This document shows, piece after piece, positions 7,660 to 12,537 of a DNA stretch of 12,537 bases. Origin of the DNA: Streptosporangiaceae bacterium (GTDB lineage: Bacteria > Actinomycetota > Actinomycetes > Streptosporangiales > Streptosporangiaceae); assembly GCA_030045215.1 (NCBI GenBank), contig JASIBJ010000510.1, positions 1 to 12,537 on the forward strand, in the 5' to 3' direction. The notes beneath the pieces are model-generated. The model did not search any database, was not told the DNA's origin, and worked only from the letters and a program-made list of their open reading frames with translations. The position numbers and the translations under genes were made by a program. Position 1 is the stretch's first letter, and each line of letters begins with the position of its first letter.

Positions 7660-9057
7660 GTGACCGCCCGCCCGCTCAAGCCGATTCACCTGGCCGCCCA
7701 TTTCCCCGGCGTCAACAACACGACGGTGTGGAGCGACCCACGCGCGGGCAGTCACATCGACTTCAGCTCGTTTGCTCACTTCGCTCAGACGGCGGAACGA
7801 GCCAAGTTCGACTTCATGTTCCTCGCCGAGGGGCTGCGCCTGAGGGAGCAGAACGGCCAGATCTACGACCTGGACGTCGTCGGCCGGCCGGACACGTTCA
7901 CGATACTGGCGGCCCTGGCGGCAGTGACCGACCGGCTTGGGCTGGCGGGCACGATCAACTCGACGTTCAACGAGCCGTACGAGGTCGCCCGCCAGTTCGC
8001 CTCGCTCGACCATCTGTCCGGCGGGCGGGCGGCCTGGAACGTCGTCACGTCGTGGGACGCGTTCACCGGCGAGAACTTCCGCCGCGGCGGCTTCCTGCCG
8101 CAGGAGCAGCGCTACGAGCGAGCCCGCACGTTCATGCACACCACCTGGGAGCTGTTCGACTCCTGGCGCGGCGACGAGATCACCGCCGACAAGGATGCGG
8201 GCGTGTTCCTGGCCGATCCGGACGCCGGCCGGTTCGAGCATCACGACGCGCACTTCGACATTGCCGGACGGTTCAACGTTCCGCGCAGCCCGCAGGGCCG
8301 GCCGGTGATCTTCCAGGCCGGCGACTCCGATGAGGGGCGGGAGTTCGCCGCCGCCGACGCGGACGCAATCTTCAGCCGGCATTCGACGCTGGAGGCGGGT
8401 CAGGCCTTCTATGCCGACGTGAAGGGGAGGCTGGCCCGGCACGGCCGTCGGCCCGAGGAGTTGCTCATCCTGCCGGCGGCGACATTCGTGCTGGCCGACA
8501 CCGACGCGGAGGCGCGCGACCTGGCCCGCGAGGTCCGGCTACAGCAGGTGAGCGGGCCGACGGCGATCGCGTTCCTTGAGCAGGTCTGGAACCGGGACCT
8601 GTCCGGCTACGACCCGGACGGCCCGCTGCCCGACATCGACCCGGATCCGGGCGAGCACACGATCGCCCGCGGCCGGGCGAGCGTGCGCATGTACCGTGAC
8701 CCCGTTGCGACAGCCACGCAATGGCGGGAACGAGCAGCGGCCCAGAACCTGTCGATCCGACAGCTGATCATCGAAGTCACCGGCCGCCAGTCGTTCATCG
8801 GATCGGCCGCCACCATCGCGAGAACGATCAACGACTTCGTGCAGGCCGACGCCAGCGACGGGTTCATCCTGGTGCCGCACATCACGCCCGGCGGCCTGGA
8901 CGAATTCGCCCGCTCCGTTGTACCGCTGCTGCAGGAGCGAGGCGTGTTCCGGGCCGACTACACCGGCACGACGCTGCGCGAGCACCTCGGGCTCGCGCCC
9001 TTGCTCGCGGGCCGGCCGACTGTCGCCAGGCCCGTGTTTACGGGGAGGGCGTCATGA
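7660..9057 (+). CDS. NtaA/DmoA/SnaA-family FMN-dependent monooxygenase
   Basis: This 465-residue protein is a canonical member of the nitrilotriacetate monooxygenase branch of LLM enzymes (NtaA, DmoA, SnaA, DszA, SoxA). These are two-component enzymes that take FMNH2 from a separate reductase to oxidise C-N or C-S compounds. Diagnostic segments are HLAAHFPGVNNTTVW (10-24), FDFMFLAEGLRL (50-61), FNEPYEVARQFASLDHLSGG (103-122) running into RAAWNVVTSWD (123-133), and SPQGRPVIFQAGDS (210-223). A late conserved block DGFILVPHITPGGLDEFA runs at 400-417. The GTG at 7660 has GAGGAG at 7646-7651, 8 nt away. The stop overlaps the next start as ATGA (9054-9057). No reductase gene is near, so reduced flavin must come from elsewhere in the genome. 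The sequence does not tell which compound is oxidised. Confidence 0.9.
   Translation: MTARPLKPIHLAAHFPGVNNTTVWSDPRAGSHIDFSSFAHFAQTAERAKFDFMFLAEGLRLREQNGQIYDLDVVGRPDTFTILAALAAVTDRLGLAGTINSTFNEPYEVARQFASLDHLSGGRAAWNVVTSWDAFTGENFRRGGFLPQEQRYERARTFMHTTWELFDSWRGDEITADKDAGVFLADPDAGRFEHHDAHFDIAGRFNVPRSPQGRPVIFQAGDSDEGREFAAADADAIFSRHSTLEAGQAFYADVKGRLARHGRRPEELLILPAATFVLADTDAEARDLAREVRLQQVSGPTAIAFLEQVWNRDLSGYDPDGPLPDIDPDPGEHTIARGRASVRMYRDPVATATQWRERAAAQNLSIRQLIIEVTGRQSFIGSAATIARTINDFVQADASDGFILVPHITPGGLDEFARSVVPLLQERGVFRADYTGTTLREHLGLAPLLAGRPTVARPVFTGRAS
9042..9049 (+). promoter_or_regulatory. Ribosome binding site for the third monooxygenase
   Basis: GGGGAGGG lies 4 nt before the ATG at 9054, inside the last codons of the preceding gene. 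It selects this ATG over the open but shadow-like frame that extends upstream to 8721. Confidence 0.6.
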
Positions 9058-10187
9058 AGTTCCTGCTGATCACGCTCATCGTCCATGCGCCAGACCCGGC
9101 GACGGGGGCCGTGCCCGACACCACGCAGCGCTTCCGCCAGGTGCTCGACAGCGCGTTGCAGGCCGAGGACCTCGGCTTCGACGGTTTCGGCGTCGGCGAG
9201 CGGCACGAGCGGCCGTTCATCTCGTCCTCGCCGCCGGTGGTCCTCAGCCACATCGCGGCGCTGACCTCACGGATCCGGCTGTTCACGGCCGTGACCACGC
9301 TCAGCCTGCTCGATCCGGTCCGTGCCTATGAGGACTACGCCACACTCGATCACCTCTCGGGCGGCCGTCTCGAGCTGATTATCGGCAAGGGAAACGGAAG
9401 CGCCCAGAGGGACCTCTTTGCCGTCACAACCGACGACCAGTGGGCCAGGAACGCCGAGAGCTATGCGCTGTTCCGCGAGATCTGGCGCAACCCGGCCGTG
9501 ACCGCCAGCCCGGCGTTCCGGCCGGCGCTGCACGACGCCGAAGTCTGGCCGCGCCCGCTACAGCAGCCGATCCGGGTGTGGCATGGCAGCGCGACCAGCC
9601 GCGAGTCGGTCGACCTGGCCGCTCGCTACGGCGATCCGCTGTTCTCCGCGAACGTGACCAACCCGATCGAGCCCTATGCCGAGCTCGTCCGGTACTACCG
9701 GGAACGCTGGGCCCACCACGGTCACGACCCTAGCCTGGCCGTGGTCGGCGCCGGAACCGCCGGCTACTACGCCGCCCGGACCTCTCAGCAGGCGATCGCG
9801 GCCTACCAGCCGGTGTTCGCCGCCCACCTGGAATTCCAGCGGCGACTCGGGCTCCAGCCCGTTTTCCCAACCCTCCAGGACTTCGTCGAGCGCAGTTCGG
9901 CGCTGGTCGGCAGCCCGCAGCAGGTGATCGACAAGGTGCATCGCTACCACGAGCAGTTCGGGCATACCGTCATGCATCTGCACGCCGAGCCGTCCGGCCT
10001 GCTCCCGGCCCAGCACCGCGCCTCGCTTGAGTTGTTCCAGTCCGAGATCGCGCCGGTCCTGCGGCGCGACATCGACGATCCGCCCTGGCCCTGGGGGCCG
10101 GTACTCGAGGGGCCGCCGGCCGAGAACGACAACGTCCCGGCCGGGCTTGCCGGAATCGGGGCCGCGGGGGCGGGAGGCGGCCGGTAA
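9054..10187 (+). CDS. LLM flavin-dependent monooxygenase, CE1758-like
   Basis: This 377-residue luciferase-fold protein belongs to a different branch from the two before it. Visible elements are GFGVGERHERPFISSSPPVV (44-63), FTAVTTLSLLDPVR (77-90), DYATLDHLSGGRLELIIGKG (94-113), VWHGSATSRESVDLAARYGD (175-194) and VGSPQQVIDKV (285-295). The GERH, DHLSGGRL, WHGSATS and SPQQVI pattern is like the CE1758-type LLM family of actinobacteria. The last 20 or so residues (355-377) are Gly/Ala/Pro-rich and probably disordered; their codons also carry the ribosome site of the next gene. The ATG start overlaps the previous stop by 4 nt, and the TAA stop shares one base with the next ATG (TAATG), so it is tightly coupled on both sides. 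Substrate and partner reductase are unknown. Confidence 0.87.
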   Translation: MKFLLITLIVHAPDPATGAVPDTTQRFRQVLDSALQAEDLGFDGFGVGERHERPFISSSPPVVLSHIAALTSRIRLFTAVTTLSLLDPVRAYEDYATLDHLSGGRLELIIGKGNGSAQRDLFAVTTDDQWARNAESYALFREIWRNPAVTASPAFRPALHDAEVWPRPLQQPIRVWHGSATSRESVDLAARYGDPLFSANVTNPIEPYAELVRYYRERWAHHGHDPSLAVVGAGTAGYYAARTSQQAIAAYQPVFAAHLEFQRRLGLQPVFPTLQDFVERSSALVGSPQQVIDKVHRYHEQFGHTVMHLHAEPSGLLPAQHRASLELFQSEIAPVLRRDIDDPPWPWGPVLEGPPAENDNVPAGLAGIGAAGAGGGR

Positions 10188-11380
10188 TGGCAAGCACTCC
10201 ACTGGCGGTGCTGGACCTGGTCCCGATCTCGGCCGGCTCAACCCCCGCGCATGCGCTGCGCAACAGCATCGACCTCGCCCGGCAGGCCGAGCGATTTGGC
10301 TACGCGCGCTACTGGTTCGCCGAGCACCACCTGAACCCCGGCGTCGCCGGAACCTCGCCTGCCGTGGTCCTCGCGCTCACCGCGGCCGCGACCTCAGCAA
10401 TCAGGATCGGATCCGGGGCAGTGCAGATGGGCCACCGCACCGCGCTGTCGGTGGTGGAGGAGTTCGGCCTGATCGACGCGCTGCATCCGGGCCGGCTCGA
10501 CCTTGGCCTGGGCCGGTCCGGCGGGCGGCCGGCCGCCGCGCCGCAAGGCGCCGTGCCACAGGGCTGGATTCAGCAAGGCGGGCCGCCTCCGGCCGCGGCT
10601 GCAAAGGCAGGGCCTGCAGCGGCCGCCAGCGGGCTAGCCCTGGGCGGCTACGCTCCGAACGGCCTGCGCATACCGGCAAAGTTCAATCCCGGCCCGCTGT
10701 TGAAGTCGCCCAGGTTCGCCCTGCAGCGCACGCTGCTGCAGCTGCCCCGCGCCGAACCGCAGGATTACGGCGCGCAGGTCGATGACGTGCTCGCGCTGCT
10801 GCGCGGCAGTTACAAGGGCGCCGACGGCACCGAGGCGCACGCAGTACCGGGCGAAGGCGCCGACGTTCAAGTCTGGATCCTGGGCAGCAGCGGCGGCGAG
10901 AGCGCCGAGGTAGCCGGCCGCAACGGCCTGCGCTTCGCCGCGAACTATCACGTGAGCCCGGCAACGGTGCTGGAGGCGGCAGCCGGGTACCGGGCGGCGT
11001 TCCGGCCATCGGAAGAGCTGGCAGAGCCCTATGTCTGCGTGTCGGCCGATGTCGTGGTGGCGCAGGACGACGTCACCGCACGCGAGCTGGCCTCCGGGTA
11101 CGGAATGTGGGTGCGCAGCATCCGCACGGGCGAGGGCGCGATCGAGTTCCCGACGGCGGCGCAGGCTAGGGCACACGCCTGGACCGACGATGACCGCGCA
11201 CTAGTCGCCGACCGGACCGAGACGCAGTTCGTCGGCTCGCCTGCCCACGTCGCCGACCAGCTCGAGCGGCTGCGGGATGCGACCGAGGCCGACGAGCTGA
11301 TCGTCACGACGATCACCCATGCGCACAGGGACCGGGTCCGCTCCTACGAGCTCCTGGCCCGGGAGTGGAGCAAGCGGTGA
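10187..11380 (+). CDS. LLM flavin-dependent oxidoreductase, MsnO8-like, with Ala/Pro/Gly-rich insertion
   Basis: This is the fourth luciferase-fold protein, 397 residues. The N-terminus LAVLDLVPISAGSTPAHALR (6-25), then RYWFAEHH (41-48), IRIGSGAVQMGHRTALSVVE (72-91) and HPGRLDLGLGR (100-110) match the MsnO8-type branch. Later blocks are VWILGSSGGESAEVAGRNGL (229-248), FAANYHV (250-256) and FVGSPAHVADQLERL (348-362). MsnO8-type proteins are usually about 330-350 residues. The excess here is at about 111-190: a low-complexity stretch (113-150) followed by a segment with IPAKFNPGPLL that looks structured. The ATG at 10187 has GGGAGG at 10172-10177 and overlaps the upstream stop by 1 nt. It is the last gene of the monooxygenase operon. 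Function within the branch is poorly defined; flavin-dependent oxidation is the safe statement. Confidence 0.86.
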   Translation: MASTPLAVLDLVPISAGSTPAHALRNSIDLARQAERFGYARYWFAEHHLNPGVAGTSPAVVLALTAAATSAIRIGSGAVQMGHRTALSVVEEFGLIDALHPGRLDLGLGRSGGRPAAAPQGAVPQGWIQQGGPPPAAAAKAGPAAAASGLALGGYAPNGLRIPAKFNPGPLLKSPRFALQRTLLQLPRAEPQDYGAQVDDVLALLRGSYKGADGTEAHAVPGEGADVQVWILGSSGGESAEVAGRNGLRFAANYHVSPATVLEAAAGYRAAFRPSEELAEPYVCVSADVVVAQDDVTARELASGYGMWVRSIRTGEGAIEFPTAAQARAHAWTDDDRALVADRTETQFVGSPAHVADQLERLRDATEADELIVTTITHAHRDRVRSYELLAREWSKR

Positions 11381-11444
11381 GCTGCGTGCCGACGAGCACA
11401 GCCGGAAGGCCGCAGTGACCGGGGCGAGAGTCTGAAACGGGCCG

Positions 11445-11810
11445 CTAGTCGTGCTCGCGCGTCCAGTGCGGCCGCCCGAAGAACCGGCCGAGCACGTCGT
11501 GCAGGTTGTGGCCCGAGTACTGCAAGGCATCGACGTGATAAACCGGCGGGCCGCTCGGAGCCGGAAGCTGCACCGCCTCAGCGTCACTGAGGTCGGTCCG
11601 CAACTCGCTGCGCGTTATCCGCTTGACCCGATCGGCATCGACGAATCGCAGTCCGTGCGGCGTGGCCACCACGATCCCGTCGAACAGGTCCAAGTCGGGG
11701 ACCTCGAGCACGTGCTCCAGGGTTCCGATCTTGATCCCGGTGCTCGTGAGCACCACCGAGCCAAGCACGGCCGCTTCGTAGGAGATGGGCGTATCGTCCG
11801 GAACCGTCAT
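11445..11810 (-). CDS. Small PRC-barrel-like protein of unknown function
   Basis: This 121-residue soluble protein is encoded opposite to its neighbours. It has no signal peptide or membrane segment. The N-terminal half reads as a beta-rich PRC-barrel-like unit: GSVVLTSTGIKIGTLEHVLE (17-36), then FDGIVVATPHGLRFVDADRV (43-62), followed by the acidic-basic RITRSELRTDLSDAEAV (64-80). The C-terminus (90-121) is His/Trp-containing and ends in RPHWTREHD. The start codon has AGGA 6 nt upstream on the minus strand (plus-strand 11817-11820), and the codon pattern is more sensible than the plus-strand frame over the same bases. It converges on the monooxygenase operon with a 64-nt gap and diverges from the Nudix gene. 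PRC-barrel proteins bind RNA or other proteins or act as stress-related adaptors; which of these applies is unknown. Confidence 0.68.
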   Translation of the reverse strand: MTVPDDTPISYEAAVLGSVVLTSTGIKIGTLEHVLEVPDLDLFDGIVVATPHGLRFVDADRVKRITRSELRTDLSDAEAVQLPAPSGPPVYHVDALQYSGHNLHDVLGRFFGRPHWTREHD

Positions 11811-11843
11811 GCTGGATCCTGCCGTGTTCTCATCAGCTAGGGC

Positions 11844-11856
11844 GTGTCCAGGACAC
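11844..11856. promoter_or_regulatory. Perfect 13-bp dyad, candidate operator between divergent genes
   Basis: GTGTCC-A-GGACAC is a perfect odd palindrome in the gap between the divergent PRC-barrel-like and Nudix genes. Short outer arms GCTA (11836-11839) and TAGC (11857-11860) extend it with a 4-nt asymmetry on the left. TAnnnT -10-like hexamers overlap or abut it on both strands: TAGCAT at 11857-11862 on +, and TAGTGT read on - from 11858 to 11853. The placement suits a repressor site controlling both genes. I do not recognise the consensus. Confidence 0.4.
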
Positions 11857-11883
11857 TAGCATTCGCGCGGAGCCCGGTGCGCC

Positions 11884-11898
11884 CCGCGCGCCGCGCGG
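11884..11898. repeat. 15-bp GC-only palindrome just upstream of the Nudix start
   Basis: CCGCGCG-C-CGCGCGG is a perfect odd palindrome ending 7 nt before the GTG at 11906. In such GC-rich DNA it may be chance, but if transcribed it could fold next to the start codon. Confidence 0.3.
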
Positions 11899-11905
11899 CC
11901 GTACC

Positions 11906-12424
11906 GTGGCAGGCGTGACTGATGAAGCGACATCGCCGGAGGATGAGTCAGCACCACAGGCCGAGGTCCCGCTCGCCGCGATCCCGGTGTCGGCCGGGGC
12001 CCTCATCTTCGACCGCTCCGGTCGGCTCCTGATCCTCAAGCCCACGTACAAGTCAGGGTGGACCATTCCCGGCGGCGTAATGGAGGCTGACGGCGAGACG
12101 CCGTGGCAAGCATGCCAGCGCGAGGTACGCGAGGAGACCGGGATCGATCTGCGCAGCGGGCGCCTCGCGTGCGTGGACTTCCGGCCCGCGCGGCCCGGAC
12201 GACCTGGCGGAATCCGGTTCCTGTTCGACGGCGGGCGGCTGCCGGGCAAGCAAATCGCGGCGATCACGGTTCAGCCCGAGGAGGTCTCCGAGTACCAGTT
12301 CGTTCCCTCGGCCAGGGCCCTTGGGCTGCTGCGCCCGCCGGTCAGCCGCCGGGTCCGGGCCGCCTTGTCCGGCCGGTCGGTGCTCTACCTGGAAGACGGG
12401 CGTCCGGTCGCCGGGATTCGCTGA
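11906..12424 (+). CDS. Nudix (MutT-like) hydrolase
   Basis: Nudix enzymes hydrolyse a nucleoside diphosphate linked to another moiety, with Mg2+, in the cytoplasm. This protein is 172 residues from GTG at 11906, or 169 from GTG at 11915. The beta-strand lead AGALIFDRSGRLLILKPTYK (30-49) and WTIPGG (52-57) precede the Nudix box. The box has G57, E64, R72, E73, E76, E77 and G79; the REVREETGI core (72-80) is intact. The loop between G57 and E64 has six residues instead of the usual five. Neither start has a good ribosome site. TACCGT at 11902-11907 is a -10-like hexamer 7 nt before the GTG at 11915, so a leaderless transcript starting there is a reasonable alternative. The substrate cannot be read from the box. 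Residues before about 22 are acidic and probably flexible. Confidence 0.85.
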   Translation: MAGVTDEATSPEDESAPQAEVPLAAIPVSAGALIFDRSGRLLILKPTYKSGWTIPGGVMEADGETPWQACQREVREETGIDLRSGRLACVDFRPARPGRPGGIRFLFDGGRLPGKQIAAITVQPEEVSEYQFVPSARALGLLRPPVSRRVRAALSGRSVLYLEDGRPVAGIR

Positions 12425-12479
12425 TCGCTCCCGGTCAGCCACCCGCTAGCCGCCGCCGTCGAGCGGTCGGCGCGGGCCT

Positions 12480-12512
12480 CCCTGCCGGCAGCCCCCTCGC
12501 CCGCCGGCAGGG
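12480..12512 (+). terminator. GC-rich hairpin downstream of the Nudix gene, possible terminator
   Basis: CCCTGCCGGC (12480-12489) pairs perfectly with GCCGGCAGGG (12503-12512) around a 13-nt loop, 55 nt after the Nudix stop. There is no run of T after the stem, only the mixed TAATTCTAAT at the window end, so it is terminator-like rather than a classic intrinsic terminator. The rest of 12425-12537 shows no gene. Confidence 0.45.
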
Positions 12513-12537
12513 TCTGGCCGGCGGACGTAATTCTAAT

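Noticed and set aside
8721..9053. N-terminal extension of the third monooxygenase frame
   Set aside because: It is a shadow of the second monooxygenase gene; the ATG at 9054 fits the barrel start and the ATGA overlap.
11393..11457. Inverted repeat CGAGCAC/GTGCTCG between the convergent genes as a terminator
   Set aside because: Only 7 bp with a loop of about 51 nt, one arm inside a coding region, and no T-run; not convincing as a terminator.
11451..11840. Plus-strand frame of 129 aa opposite the PRC-barrel-like gene
   Set aside because: It has no ribosome site or recognisable pattern, while the minus-strand frame has a ribosome site and a PRC-barrel-like strand pattern.
1..12537. Rare TTA codons that would suggest bldA-type control
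   Set aside because: Every TTA triplet I found by eye in the coding regions is out of frame with the called genes.
1..12537. Mobile elements, CRISPR, tRNA or phage-type defence genes
   Set aside because: No repeats with spacers, transposase or integrase motifs, tRNA-like cloverleaf or defence domains were seen; all genes read as metabolic or housekeeping.

Overview
The window reads as chromosomal DNA of a high-GC actinobacterium. The reading frames are strongly G/C-biased at third positions, GTG and TTG starts are used beside ATG, genes are packed with 1-20 nt overlaps, and the four flavin monooxygenases are of types common in actinomycetes. The order or genus cannot be fixed from this sequence. 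No rRNA, tRNA, CRISPR array, transposase, integrase or phage gene is visible.

Region 1 (10-6359, + strand) is one apparent operon of six genes. It encodes two membrane permeases and two ATPases of an Opp/Dpp-type ABC importer, then a glycoside hydrolase family 4 (GH4, NAD- and metal-dependent) enzyme and a BadF/N-acetylglucosamine-kinase-type sugar kinase. The solute-binding protein expected for such an importer is not in the window and probably lies just upstream. The gene content suggests import of an oligosaccharide or glycoside (rather than, or as well as, a peptide), ATP-dependent phosphorylation, and redox-assisted cleavage of the glycosidic bond in the cytoplasm. The substrate is not determined.

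Region 2 (6360-11380, + strand) starts with a short AT-rich patch carrying a good candidate promoter (6401-6428). Four consecutive luciferase-like (LLM) FMN-dependent monooxygenase genes follow. They come from visibly different branches: a short divergent NtaA/SnaA-like protein, a canonical NtaA/DmoA/SnaA-like protein, a CE1758-like protein and an MsnO8-like protein. The last three are translationally coupled or nearly so. No flavin reductase is present. Multi-LLM operons in actinobacteria, such as seuABC of Corynebacterium glutamicum, serve sulfur scavenging from sulfonates or sulfonate esters. That is the best-precedented guess here, but it is an inference. Together, regions 1 and 2 could form an uptake, deglycosylation and oxidation route for a glycosylated or sulfonated compound.

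Region 3 (11381-12537) is unrelated-looking housekeeping or accessory DNA: a small PRC-barrel-like protein on the - strand, a divergent intergenic region with a perfect 13-bp dyad (11844-11856), and a Nudix hydrolase on the + strand. A tail follows with a strong GC hairpin that overlaps a second, mutually exclusive hairpin.
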